Assembly: GCF_025822765.1 (NCBI RefSeq)
Contig: NZ_JACKUK010000043.1
Coordinates: 1 to 49,550, forward strand
Reading direction: 5' to 3'
DNA: 49,550 bases
Origin: Mycobacterium barrassiae
GTDB lineage: Bacteria; Actinomycetota; Actinomycetes; Mycobacteriales; Mycobacteriaceae
The first letter of the stretch is position 1. Every line of letters begins with the position of its first letter. Both the position numbers and the translations under genes were made by a program. Of this stretch, positions 1-8,466 are shown one piece after another. The notes under the pieces are model-generated. The model was not told the DNA's origin. It saw only the letters and a list, made by a program, of their open reading frames with translations, and ran no database searches.

Positions 1-92
1 GTCTGGTCGAAGGCGCACGCACCAACGGCTGGAAACAAGCGCTGGGCGCATTGGCCCTGACCTACCCCGAACGAATCAACCCCTACCTATAA
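1..92 (+). CDS. Partial transposase C-terminus, probably IS256 (mutator) family
   Basis: Only the last 29 codons are present, read in the frame starting at base 3 and ending with TAA at 90-92. The peptide contains NGWKQALGALALTYPERINP, which resembles the short W..AL..LA......R tail of actinobacterial IS256-family transposases. The sequence just after the stop codon resembles the terminal repeat of such elements, and the next gene is cut at that point, which supports an insertion sequence. The catalytic part lies outside the window, so the family call rests on the tail and terminus only. Confidence 0.5.
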   Translation, partial: LVEGARTNGWKQALGALALTYPERINPYL

Positions 93-1081
93 CGGCCACC
101 TACACAGAAATCTTGACAAGCTCGCCACTGCAGGAACTCCTTGTTCTTCGCGCTGGGCCGATACCCCGGATCCGGGGCCAGATCAGAGGGAACCGCCAGC
201 GGCTTCAGCGTCGCCGTCTTCGCCACCTGACGTACGCATTCGGCGGGCAGGATCCCGAACCCGGCCAGATACCCCGGCTTGTCATTCCTCTCATCAAGGG
301 TGGCCTGTTCGGTCAGCACATGAATCACCGCCGCCTTGGCGTTGGCCTGTACCGCGGCCGCCGCGCAGTCCTCACGCCCACACAAGCACGCCAGGGTGGC
401 TTCTTGGCGACCCAATGCGCCACAGGCATCGGCGCGACGCCGCTCCGCCGAGCGCGGATCATGCTCGCACACCGTGGCGGCCAAGGCATCCAGCCGTGCA
501 CTGAACGCCGCGGCATCGGTGGCACGCAACTGGCCAGACAGCCACGCCATGCCCGGGCTGCCCGGCCCAGTGTCGACGTAACGATTGTCCTCGACCTTGG
601 GCGGCACACGCACACCCGCGGAGTCGAACTCGGCGACAAACTTATCGATCCGATCACGCAGTTTCGGGCCCGAGAGCTTCATCCACTTCTCGACCCGCGC
701 CGCCAACGCCTCATCCAGATCCGGCATCGCCGCGTCCTCGACGTTGGTGGTGCGGTTGATGATCATCGACACCATCCGCATGTCGATGGTCCCGCGCACG
801 AACACCTTGGCCACCGCCGGCAACCGGTACGCCAACGCACACGCGAACTGCACCTGCCCCACCGCGCGGGCATGGCTGATGTTCTGCACCGCCGACACCT
901 CCGCGGCCACCGCCGCACAGTTGTCAATGACACACCAATCCAACTCAGCCAACGCCGACTCACGCCGGACAAACAGCTCGGCCACGGTCAATAATCGCTG
1001 CGCAATGCACGTCGACTCCTCCCGAGTCGCCTCACCCATCACCGCGATGAGCTCCGCATCCGACACCCGATCATCGAACAT
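83..1081 (-). pseudogene. 13E12-repeat (DUF222) protein, 3' end truncated by an insertion sequence
   Basis: The reading frame has 332 codons. Residues 1 to about 320 match the DUF222/13E12-repeat family common in mycobacteria, including the typical GYRPSAKNKEFLQWR segment that normally leads into an HNH nuclease domain beginning near a CRFPGC-type motif. Here the frame passes after Arg320 into the insertion-sequence terminus and stops within 12 codons, so the whole HNH domain is missing. In M. tuberculosis, 13E12 genes are repeated, and some are reported to be DNA-damage inducible. An SOS-box match lies over the ATG. The start could instead be a GTG five codons further in. It is probably non-functional as a nuclease. 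Confidence 0.8.
93..123 (+). repeat. Putative terminal inverted repeat of the IS256-like element
   Basis: The stretch after the transposase stop includes ACACAGAAATCTTGACAAGC. It resembles, from memory, mycobacterial and rhodococcal IS256-type ends that carry a motif like ACACAAAATTCTTGACACGC. Homology of the neighbouring DUF222 protein stops at about base 122, so the element edge is at about 122-123. The other end and the target duplication are outside the window. Confidence 0.5.
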
Positions 1082-1089
1082 GTGTTCGA
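1074..1089. promoter_or_regulatory. SOS box (LexA binding site)
   Basis: TCGAACATGTGTTCGA fits the mycobacterial LexA consensus TCGAAC-N4-GTTCGA exactly. It is the core of a longer perfect palindrome at 1070-1093 with 11-bp arms around a 2-bp centre. The box overlaps the annotated ATG of the DUF222 gene (1079-1081), which suggests either LexA blocking at the transcription or translation start, or a real start slightly further inside the gene. Confidence 0.75.
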
Positions 1090-1178
1090 TGATAACTCAC
1101 TCCACTGACTCGTTGCCTCATCAGCAATGCGCGCGAAGGCCCCCCTCGGCGCCGGCCCGACGAGTTTGCCCGTCGAAT

Positions 1179-2720
1179 TCACAACCTGCCCCTGAGCCGA
1201 TCCCGATATGACCGGCCGTCGGGGTCGTACATCAGGCGATAGACGGGTTCGGCCCACAGTCGCGTGAACGCGCCGGGACGTTCCGCCTTGTGCGGCCTCA
1301 ATCGGCCCGGCGGTCTCGGACCTTTCCGCCCCGATGCGTGCCAGCGCTCCAATCGCTCTGCCGCTTCGACGATTTCCCCGACCGCGGTGGCCGGATCGAC
1401 CAAGCCACGGTCCTCGCTACCGTCCTCGGCACGGTCCAGGTGTTCGCGCAACAGCCGAAGTCTCAGGTCGCGCGCGAACTTTCCCTCCGTGTCGAGCACG
1501 GCACACGTCAATTCACTGTCATGGGTCCACGATCGCCGGTTGAGGTTGTCGCTGCCCACGCAGGACCAGATATCGTCGATGACACACACCTTGGCATGCA
1601 CGTATACCGGTGTGCCCTCGGCGTTTTCGAGGTCGAACACGTGCACCCGCTCCGGGCTGGCGGCATGACAGGTCTCGAGCGCCTGCCAGCGGCCGATGAG
1701 GTTGGGCGGCAGCTCTAGTCGGCCGTCGACGTCGGGATGGCGTGGAATGACGGCTACCAGATGCAGGTCCGGGTTGTCGGCCAGCGCGCGGGCGAACAGT
1801 TTGGCCACCCGCTTGGACCACAGGTACTGATCCTCGACGTAGATCAACCGGCGGGCGCGCGGCACCACCTTGTTGTAGGCGCGGGCGATGCTGCGCTCAC
1901 CACGCGGGGCGAAGTCGTACTCGAAGTGTCCGTCCGGGTACGTGCGCAACACCTGTATCGCATGCGTGCCGCACGGCGGCGGATCGGGCGGCTGATCTGG
2001 CAACGGATCGGCGTTCATATCGGCGCCGCCGAGCCTGTCCCGAAGCCACGCCAGCGGATTGAGCATGTCCAGTGACGCGGGGTCGTTCCACCGCTCGCGG
2101 AACGTCGTATCGAGGGCACCCACGGCCGGTCCCTGTACCCGGAGCTGCACGTCATGCCACGGCGGATGCTCGCCGTACCGCTTGGCCATCTGCACGGCCT
2201 GCGGGTCGCCGCGGTGCGACGCGTCATCGCGCCGGGAATGACACAGGTCGATACCGCCGGCGAACGCGACGTCCCGTTCGGGTGCGCCGGGATGCCTGAT
2301 GACGACCAGCTTCTGATGATGCGACCCGCCGATGCGGACGCGCTGATCGAGCAGCACCTCGCCGCCTGCGCGCTCGATCGCCTCGCCAAGGTGGCGGTTC
2401 TCCTCCTCGCTGTAGGCGAGCTTGTCAATATGCGACCGCCACACCAATCCCTTGACCACCACGCCGCGTTCGGCTGCGCGGCAGAACAACTCGCGGATGG
2501 TCGGGCCACCCTCACGCATCTTCTGGTCGGGGTCACCCCGCCAATCCGTGAAGAACAGATGATCGCCGGCGCCCAGCGCTTCCACTTCCGTCACGAGGTG
2601 GTCGAAGTATGTCGACCCGTGGATCAGCGGCTCCGCCAGATTGCCTTCGCACCAGGCGGGTAACGCGGAATCCGGATTGCCGCGTTCCTCCTCGGTGAGA
2701 AACCAGTCCGCGAATTTCAT
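1179..2720 (-). CDS. Phospholipase D-like (HKD) family protein, copy 1
   Basis: The product has 513 residues. It has the two-lobed PLD superfamily layout: a first motif around residues 133-142 (SHHQKLVVIR, followed by AGGIDL) and a second around 375-392 (HAKVCVIDDIWSCVGSDN). The second HxKx4D motif is intact (His375, Lys377, Asp382). In the first the Asp position is Arg142. Family members act as phosphodiesterases or transphosphatidylases on phospholipids or nucleic acids, but the substrate here is unknown. No signal peptide is evident. The ATG at 2720 is chosen because it overlaps the stop of the upstream paralogue as ATGA and because the start MKFADWFLTEEERG aligns with that paralogue's start. 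Confidence 0.8.
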   Translation of the reverse strand: MKFADWFLTEEERGNPDSALPAWCEGNLAEPLIHGSTYFDHLVTEVEALGAGDHLFFTDWRGDPDQKMREGGPTIRELFCRAAERGVVVKGLVWRSHIDKLAYSEEENRHLGEAIERAGGEVLLDQRVRIGGSHHQKLVVIRHPGAPERDVAFAGGIDLCHSRRDDASHRGDPQAVQMAKRYGEHPPWHDVQLRVQGPAVGALDTTFRERWNDPASLDMLNPLAWLRDRLGGADMNADPLPDQPPDPPPCGTHAIQVLRTYPDGHFEYDFAPRGERSIARAYNKVVPRARRLIYVEDQYLWSKRVAKLFARALADNPDLHLVAVIPRHPDVDGRLELPPNLIGRWQALETCHAASPERVHVFDLENAEGTPVYVHAKVCVIDDIWSCVGSDNLNRRSWTHDSELTCAVLDTEGKFARDLRLRLLREHLDRAEDGSEDRGLVDPATAVGEIVEAAERLERWHASGRKGPRPPGRLRPHKAERPGAFTRLWAEPVYRLMYDPDGRSYRDRLRGRL

Positions 2721-4261
2721 GGCCGGCGTCCCAACAGCCGGTCGGCGTAGGACCGTCCGTCCGGGTCGAAGATCACCCGGTATGCGGGTTCGGCCCACAG
2801 CCGAGTCAGTGCATCGACGTGTTCGATCTCATGCGGTCGCAGCCTGCCCGGCGGACGCGGCCCTCGACAACCGGATTGGTGCCATTCCTCCAAAGCCTCT
2901 GCAGAGGCGATGATTTGGTCGATCGCCGTCACCGGATCAACGAGTCCGCCGTCCTCGCTGCCATCCTCGGCGCGGTCGAGATGTTCCCGTAGCAGCCGCA
3001 ACCGGACGTCGCGGGCGAACACATTGTCGGCGTCCAGCACAGCGCACGCCAACTCGCTGTCGTGCGTCCATGACCGCCGGTTGAAGTTGTCGCTGCCGAC
3101 ACAGGCCCAGGTGTCGTCGATGACGCACACCTTGGAGTGCACGTATACCGGTGTGCCCTCGTGGTTTTCGACATCGAAGAGATGCACTCGATCCGGGGCG
3201 GCGCGTCGGCACGCGTCGACGGCGAGCTGACGGCCGACCAGGGTCGGCGGGCGCCCGAAGCCACCCTCCAGGTCGAAATGGCGTGGGACGACGGCCACCA
3301 GATGCAGCTCCGGGTTGGCGGTGAGGGCCTCCGCGAGCAGCGCGGCCACTTCCTCCGACCACAGGTATTGATCCTCGAGGTAGATCAGCTGCCGGGCACG
3401 CCTGATCGCCTTCGTGTAGCCGCGGGCGATGGTCCGCTCCCCACCCTTGGCGAACTCGTACTGGATCAGGGCGTCGCCGTAGGTCCGCAGCACCTGCACC
3501 GCGTGCGAACCGCACGGCGGCGGATCCGGCGGCTGCTCCGGCAGCGGGTGTCGTTCCGAGGTGCCTACGAACCTGTCGCGCAGCCAGGCGAGCGGATTGA
3601 AGAGATCCAGCGGCGCCCTGGCGGTCCAGCGTTCCCGGAACGTGGTGTCCAGCGCACCGACGACGGGTCCGCGCAACTGCAGCTGCACGTCGTGCCACGG
3701 CGGACGTTCGCCGTAGCGGCGCGACATCGGCACCGTCTGCGGATCGCCGCGGTGGGCTGCGTCGTCGCGGCGGGAGTGACACAGGTCGATACCGCCGATG
3801 AAGGCGACGTCACGAGACGGGTCGTCGGGATGGCGCAGCAGGACCAGCCGCTGATGATGTGATCCGCCGAGCAGCACCCGCTGATCCAGCAGCACCTCCC
3901 CGCCGGCGCGCTCGATCGTTTCGGCGAGGTGGCGGTTCTGTTCCTCGTTGAACTGGAGCCTGTTCGGGTAGGACCGCCACATCAGCCCCTTGACGAGCAC
4001 GCCGCGCTCGGCCGCGGACCGGAACAGTTCGGCGACCGTCGGCCCGTTCTCGCGCAGCCGCTGGTCGGCGTCGCCGCGCCAGTCGGCGAAGAACAGGTGG
4101 TCACCGGCACCCAGCTGGTCCACTTCGGCGACGAGGCGGTCGAAGTACGACGCCCCGTGGATGAGGACCTCCGCCTGATTGCCCTCACTCCACGCCGGCA
4201 GCCGCCAATCGGGATTGCCGCGTTCACCTGACGTGAGGAACCATTCGGCCAGGACAGACAC
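2717..4261 (-). CDS. Phospholipase D-like (HKD) family protein, copy 2 (tandem paralogue)
   Basis: The product has 514 residues and is collinear with the next gene over its full length (both begin with a ..FL/WFLT..ERGNPD segment and end with LWAEP.YR...DPDGRSY). The first HKD motif reads HQRLVLLR, so both the Lys and the Asp positions are Arg; the second, HSKVCVIDD, is intact. The start is set at the GTG at 4261, where similarity to copy 1 begins; the frame stays open further upstream but there it runs antisense to the divergent lipoprotein gene. Its TGA overlaps the ATG of copy 1, so the pair is probably translated together. Promoters for it and the divergent lipoprotein must lie in 4262-4322. 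Confidence 0.78.
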   Translation of the reverse strand: MSVLAEWFLTSGERGNPDWRLPAWSEGNQAEVLIHGASYFDRLVAEVDQLGAGDHLFFADWRGDADQRLRENGPTVAELFRSAAERGVLVKGLMWRSYPNRLQFNEEQNRHLAETIERAGGEVLLDQRVLLGGSHHQRLVLLRHPDDPSRDVAFIGGIDLCHSRRDDAAHRGDPQTVPMSRRYGERPPWHDVQLQLRGPVVGALDTTFRERWTARAPLDLFNPLAWLRDRFVGTSERHPLPEQPPDPPPCGSHAVQVLRTYGDALIQYEFAKGGERTIARGYTKAIRRARQLIYLEDQYLWSEEVAALLAEALTANPELHLVAVVPRHFDLEGGFGRPPTLVGRQLAVDACRRAAPDRVHLFDVENHEGTPVYVHSKVCVIDDTWACVGSDNFNRRSWTHDSELACAVLDADNVFARDVRLRLLREHLDRAEDGSEDGGLVDPVTAIDQIIASAEALEEWHQSGCRGPRPPGRLRPHEIEHVDALTRLWAEPAYRVIFDPDGRSYADRLLGRRP

Positions 4262-4322
4262 GCAGTGGAGTGCCCGTTTATGGGCCGGTTTACGCACCGC
4301 GGTGGTATGCGAAGATCCGGGC

Positions 4323-5561
4323 ATGCTCGTTGTCCGGCGCCTGCTCGTCGCGCTTTGCGTCCTCATCCTGACCGCCGGTTGCGCCCCCGGATCCCTGCCC
4401 GGTGAATCGACAACGACGACGACCGGCACCGACAACACGAAGGCCGACGAGGTGATGCGCGCCGTCCGCGAGACGATGGCCTCCGAGCACCTGAAGGCGG
4501 TCATCGTCCGGGTCACCGTCGACGGGAAGGAGATCGTCACCGATGCGGCCGGTGAGTCGATGACCGGTGTGCCCGCAACTCCCCGCATGCATTTCCGCAA
4601 CGGCGCGGTCGCCATCTCCTATGTCGCCACGCTGCTGCTCAAGCTCGTCGACGAACAGAAGGTCAGTCTCGACGACAAGCTGTCGAAGTATCTGCCGCAG
4701 ATTCCGCACGCCGACCGTGTCACGCTGGCCCAGCTGGCACAGATGACGTCTGGTTACGTCGACTACGTCATCGGCAACACCAAGATGAACGATGCGGTGT
4801 ACGCCAATCCGTTCCGCCGCTGGACGGTGCACGAACTGCTGCAGTTCGCGGTGTCGCAGCCGCTGCTCTACGAACCGGGCACCAACTGGAACTACGCACA
4901 CACCAACTACCTCTTACTCGGTCTCGCGCTGGAGAAGGCGACCGGCGAAGAGATGTCGAAGCTGTTGTCGGAGAAGGTGCTTCGCCCGCTTGGATTGACG
5001 AACACCGTCAGCTCGCTGACACCTGAGATACCGACACCCGTCCTGCACGCGTTCTCCTCGGAGCGTCGCGCAGTCCTCAAAATTCCCCCGGGCACACCGT
5101 TTTACGAGGAGAGCACCTTCTGGGATCCGTCGTGGACCATCACCCACGGGGCGATTCAGACCACCGACATCTACGACATGGAGGCGACGGCAGTCGGTAT
5201 CGGTTCGGGTCGGCTGCTCTCCTCGGATTCCTACCAGAAGATGACGTCCACCGACTTGCGCGGTAAGACCCGCAGACAATCCGGCTGCGCCACCTGCGAG
5301 CCGTTGGACGACGTCTACACCTACGGTCTCGGCGTCGTCATCTCGGGTAACTGGTTGCTGCAGAACCCGATGCTGGCGGGATTCTCCGCGGTGGAGGCCT
5401 ACCTGCCCGCGCAGAAGATCGCGATCGCTGTCGCCACCACCTACCTGCCTGAGGCGTTCGACGATCAGGGTGACTACACCAACGCCGCCGACGTCCTGTT
5501 TCGCAGGATCGGCGCCGTTATGGCCCCTGACGATGCGCCGCCGGTGCGTGCACCGAAATAA
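4323..5561 (+). CDS. Lipoprotein with a serine beta-lactamase/PBP-like fold, catalytic motifs lost
   Basis: The product has 412 residues. An N-terminal signal peptide ends in the lipobox LTAGC (Cys20), followed by a Ser/Thr-rich linker, so it is probably anchored outside the membrane. From about residue 55 it follows the class C beta-lactamase-like family (KLVDEQKVSLDDKLSKYLP, LAQMTSGYVDY, YLLLGLALEKATGE). The catalytic landmarks are changed: the SxxK region reads NGAVAIS (93-99), the YxN triad reads YAH (191-193), and the usual HGG region near the C-terminus is absent. Hydrolysis by the usual mechanism is unlikely; binding or a structural role is inferred. It is followed 7 bp later by the amidotransferase gene, so co-transcription is likely. 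Confidence 0.8.
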   Translation: MLVVRRLLVALCVLILTAGCAPGSLPGESTTTTTGTDNTKADEVMRAVRETMASEHLKAVIVRVTVDGKEIVTDAAGESMTGVPATPRMHFRNGAVAISYVATLLLKLVDEQKVSLDDKLSKYLPQIPHADRVTLAQLAQMTSGYVDYVIGNTKMNDAVYANPFRRWTVHELLQFAVSQPLLYEPGTNWNYAHTNYLLLGLALEKATGEEMSKLLSEKVLRPLGLTNTVSSLTPEIPTPVLHAFSSERRAVLKIPPGTPFYEESTFWDPSWTITHGAIQTTDIYDMEATAVGIGSGRLLSSDSYQKMTSTDLRGKTRRQSGCATCEPLDDVYTYGLGVVISGNWLLQNPMLAGFSAVEAYLPAQKIAIAVATTYLPEAFDDQGDYTNAADVLFRRIGAVMAPDDAPPVRAPK

Positions 5562-5568
5562 TGGGGGC

Positions 5569-6294
5569 ATGACGTCCAAGGTTCTGTTCCTGCACAACGA
5601 GCATCTCGCGACCGAGGGGCTGCTGGGCGAGGCGTTTTCGGAGCAGGGCTTCGACGTCGACACCTTCGGGGTCGTTCCGGCGCACCGCGTCGACGATCCC
5701 GCCGTGGACGTCACGTTCCCCGATCTCACCGACTACGACGTCGTGGTGCCGCTGGGCGCGCGGTGGCCCGTCTACGACGAAGCGCTGCGCCGCGCCTGGG
5801 TGGACACCGAAATGCAGCTGATGCGTGACGCCGCCGACGCGGGCGTGGCGCTGCTCGGCGTGTGCTTCGGCGGCCAGCTGCTGGCCCAGGCGTTCGGCGG
5901 GTCGGTGGCGCGGTCACCTCACCCCGAGATCGGCTGGTACGACGTCGCGAGCGACCGCCCGGACCTGGTCCCCGCCGGGCCGTGGTTCCAGTGGCATTTC
6001 GACCGGTGGACCCTGCCGCCCGGCGCCACCGAGATCGCCCGCACCGCGAATGCCTCCCAGTCGTTCCTGCTGGGCCGTGCCCTGGCACTGCAGTTCCACC
6101 CTGAGGTCGACCTCGGCCTGCTGAAACTGTGGCTGGACGACGACCGCGACGGCGAAGTCGTCGGCTTCGGACACACGCATGACGAATTGCTCTCCCGGAC
6201 AAAGGAACTTGCCGACGACGCGGCGACGAGGGTGCGAAACCTGGTGCATGGCTTCGTGACTCACGTTGTCCGTCAGCCGTGCCCCAGTTCGTGA
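5569..6294 (+). CDS. Class I glutamine amidotransferase-like protein
   Basis: The product has 241 residues. It shows the triad pattern of type 1 glutamine amidotransferases: nucleophile Cys99 in LLGVCFGGQLLAQAFGG and His177/Glu179 in LQFHPEV. This is the stand-alone GMP-synthase-like form, with no synthetase domain attached; such proteins hydrolyse glutamine or gamma-glutamyl compounds and their partners are often unknown. The ATG at 5569 lies 7 bp after the lipoprotein stop. Its last 22 bp overlap the convergent epimerase gene. Confidence 0.82.
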   Translation: MTSKVLFLHNEHLATEGLLGEAFSEQGFDVDTFGVVPAHRVDDPAVDVTFPDLTDYDVVVPLGARWPVYDEALRRAWVDTEMQLMRDAADAGVALLGVCFGGQLLAQAFGGSVARSPHPEIGWYDVASDRPDLVPAGPWFQWHFDRWTLPPGATEIARTANASQSFLLGRALALQFHPEVDLGLLKLWLDDDRDGEVVGFGHTHDELLSRTKELADDAATRVRNLVHGFVTHVVRQPCPSS

Positions 6295-7619
6295 GCCAGC
6301 GCGCCATCGATGTCGGGATGCCGGAAACGGTGGCCCACGATCTCGAGCTTGGTGGGCGTCACCCGTTGGTTGGCCTCTGCGAGCTCTCGTGAACCCTGCT
6401 CCCCCAACAATATTCGCGGCCCCAGCGGGGGTACGGGCAGCACTGCAGGACGGTGCAAGACCCGCGCGAGGGCCTTCGTGTAGTCGGCATTGCGCACCGG
6501 CGTGGGAGCGACGGCGTTGACCGGACCGGACAGCCGCGCGTCGTACAGCGCCCTGTAGTAGACGTCGAGAAGATCGTCCAAGGCGATCCAGGACAGCCAC
6601 TGACGCCCGGTGCCGACGCGTCCACCCAGTCCGGCGGTGAACAGCGGGCGCAGCAGTCGCAATGTGCCGCCGCGGGCGGATTGCACGATTCCGGTTCGTA
6701 CGTTGACCACCCGCAGTCCCGCGTCGGCGGCGGGGGCGGTCGCCGCCTCCCAATCCGCGACGACGTCGGCGAGGAACCCGTCGCCGCGCACGCTTTCCTC
6801 GCAGAGCACGGCGTCTCCGCGGTCGAATCCGTAGACGCCGATGGCCGAGGCGCAGACGAACGGCCCCTTGAAGGATCCGGCGGCGGCGACCTCGGCCAGC
6901 CGGCGGGTCGGCTCGATCCGGCTGTCGCGGATCGCCGCTTTGTGCGCGGTCGTGAACCGGCCCGCGATCGAGGCCCCCGCGAGATGCACCACGGCGTCGA
7001 CCCCCGACAGCAGGTCAGCGTGGGGACGGTCGGGATCCCACCGGCGCTCGTCAGGAGACCGCGGGGCATGCCGGACCAACCGGATCACCCGGTGCCCGCC
7101 GGTGGTCAGGAACGCGGACAACGCGGTGCCGACCAGGCCGGTCGCCCCGGTCACGGCCACGACGAGGGGCCGCAGACCCGCCTCGCGCGCGTCGCGATGG
7201 GCGGCCAGGTCGTCGGCGAGCTGCCGGTGCCGGTACGCGAACATCGGCCGCAACGCCGCGGCCGGCACCGGCGCCTCGACGCGGTCGTACACCCGTGTGC
7301 CCGACGGGACCTCCTCGAATTCGTGAACATGGGTCCAGCGGCCGACGATCCGAGGGGGCCAGGAGCGTGGACCTTCGGACGACAGCACGTCGACGAAGCG
7401 GTGCGGCGGGTCGAACCTGGTGGCGTCGTGCTGCGCCACCCAACGCAATCCCCCGGGCAGGCCGAGCAGCGCGCGGCCGTCAGCCAGCGAATCGGCCTCG
7501 GCCAGCACCTTCATCGGCTGCCACGGCGGCACCAGGCGTCGCATGGCACCGCGCCGCGAGTGCCAGTCGAAGACCTCGGTCAGTGGATGGTCGACGACGC
7601 TTTCGTACTCGATGCCCAC
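6273..7619 (-). CDS. SRPBCC-domain / TIGR01777-type NAD(P)-dependent epimerase fusion
   Basis: The product has 448 residues. The first ~150 residues look like an SRPBCC (START-like) ligand-binding domain. From residue 153 a Rossmann domain begins with TGATGLVG (158-164) and continues with family signatures such as VDAVVHLAGASIAGRF, SAIGVYGFDRGD and RTGIVQSARGG, typical of the YfcH/TIGR01777 extended short-chain dehydrogenase family (often labelled SulA-like). The reaction is unknown; the N-terminal domain may deliver a hydrophobic substrate. The GTG at 7619 is chosen because family homology starts there. The gene is divergent from the phosphoribosyltransferase (84 bp apart). Confidence 0.8.
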   Translation of the reverse strand: MGIEYESVVDHPLTEVFDWHSRRGAMRRLVPPWQPMKVLAEADSLADGRALLGLPGGLRWVAQHDATRFDPPHRFVDVLSSEGPRSWPPRIVGRWTHVHEFEEVPSGTRVYDRVEAPVPAAALRPMFAYRHRQLADDLAAHRDAREAGLRPLVVAVTGATGLVGTALSAFLTTGGHRVIRLVRHAPRSPDERRWDPDRPHADLLSGVDAVVHLAGASIAGRFTTAHKAAIRDSRIEPTRRLAEVAAAGSFKGPFVCASAIGVYGFDRGDAVLCEESVRGDGFLADVVADWEAATAPAADAGLRVVNVRTGIVQSARGGTLRLLRPLFTAGLGGRVGTGRQWLSWIALDDLLDVYYRALYDARLSGPVNAVAPTPVRNADYTKALARVLHRPAVLPVPPLGPRILLGEQGSRELAEANQRVTPTKLEIVGHRFRHPDIDGALAHELGHG

Positions 7620-7703
7620 ATATGGATATTCGCAGCCGTGGCCGTGACGGATTGGCTCCAGGCTGGGTACCCACGGTCGTAGGCTGAAATTTCGGAGAAT
7701 GCG

Positions 7704-8381
7704 ATGAGCGGATTGCGCGGTCTGACCCGCCGCGGCTCGGGTCGTGTGTTCCGGGACCGCCGGGAAGCCGGCGACATCCTGGCGCAGGAGTTGGCGTCCT
7801 ATCGCGGCAGGGAGGATCTGTTGGTGCTGGGACTGGCGCGGGGCGGTGTCCCGGTCGGCTGGCAGGTCGCGCACGCGCTGCGCGCACCCCTTGACGTGTT
7901 CCTCGTCCGCAAGCTCGGCGTCCCGCAATGGCAGGAGCTCGCGATGGGCGCGTTGGCCTCCGGCGGCGGCGTGGTGATCAACGACAGCCTGGTGCGCAGC
8001 CTCGGCATCAGCGACGACCAGATGCAGGAGGCGATCGAGCGCGAAACCGAAGAACTACACCGACGGGAAAGCGCGTATCGAGGCGGTCGACCGCCGGTCG
8101 ACGTGACCGGTAAGACGGTGATCCTGGTCGACGACGGGATCGCCACCGGCGCCAGCATGCTCGCCGCGGTACGCGCGGTGAAGGCGAACGCACCGTCTCG
8201 GGTGGTGGTCGCGGTGCCCGTCGGACCGCCGTCGACATGTCGCGAGCTCGCCACCGAAGCCGACGAAGTGGTCTGCGCGATGATGCCGCCGGGATTCGAA
8301 GCCGTCGGCCAGGTGTTCGAGGATTTCCACCAGGTCAGCGACAACGAGGTGCGCGAATTGCTCGCGACGCCAACGGTTTAG
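7704..8381 (+). CDS. Phosphoribosyltransferase family protein (Rv2143 position)
   Basis: The product has 225 residues. The PRPP-binding loop [13 protein letters not shown] is at 139-151, with the upstream [11 protein letters not shown] motif at 42-52; this is a type I phosphoribosyltransferase of the mycobacterial subgroup whose substrate is not established. A purine-rich CGGAGA precedes the ATG. By gene order it matches Rv2143, which converges on Rv2144c. Its last 30 bp belong to the left copy of a 47-bp direct repeat; the frame is intact and ends with TAG at 8379-8381. The Rv2144c-like gene that should follow immediately is instead 4.3 kb away. Confidence 0.82.
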   Translation: MSGLRGLTRRGSGRVFRDRREAGDILAQELASYRGREDLLVLGLARGGVPVGWQVAHALRAPLDVFLVRKLGVPQWQELAMGALASGGGVVINDSLVRSLGISDDQMQEAIERETEELHRRESAYRGGRPPVDVTGKTVILVDDGIATGASMLAAVRAVKANAPSRVVVAVPVGPPSTCRELATEADEVVCAMMPPGFEAVGQVFEDFHQVSDNEVRELLATPTV

Positions 8382-8398
8382 CGATTGGTGTCGTCGCT
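8352..8398 (+). repeat. 47-bp direct repeat, left copy
   Basis: This is identical, base for base, to 12659-12705. It spans the last codons of the phosphoribosyltransferase gene, its stop, and the complement of the last six codons and stop of the Rv2144c-like gene (encoding a ..SDDTNR end). Outside the repeat on the right the sequence departs at once (8399). Confidence 0.95.
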
Positions 8399-8466
8399 TT
8401 GGCGCTTATTCTTAAACGACAAGTAGCGCGAATGCAGTACCGGCGCAACAACATCATTCATGTCAA

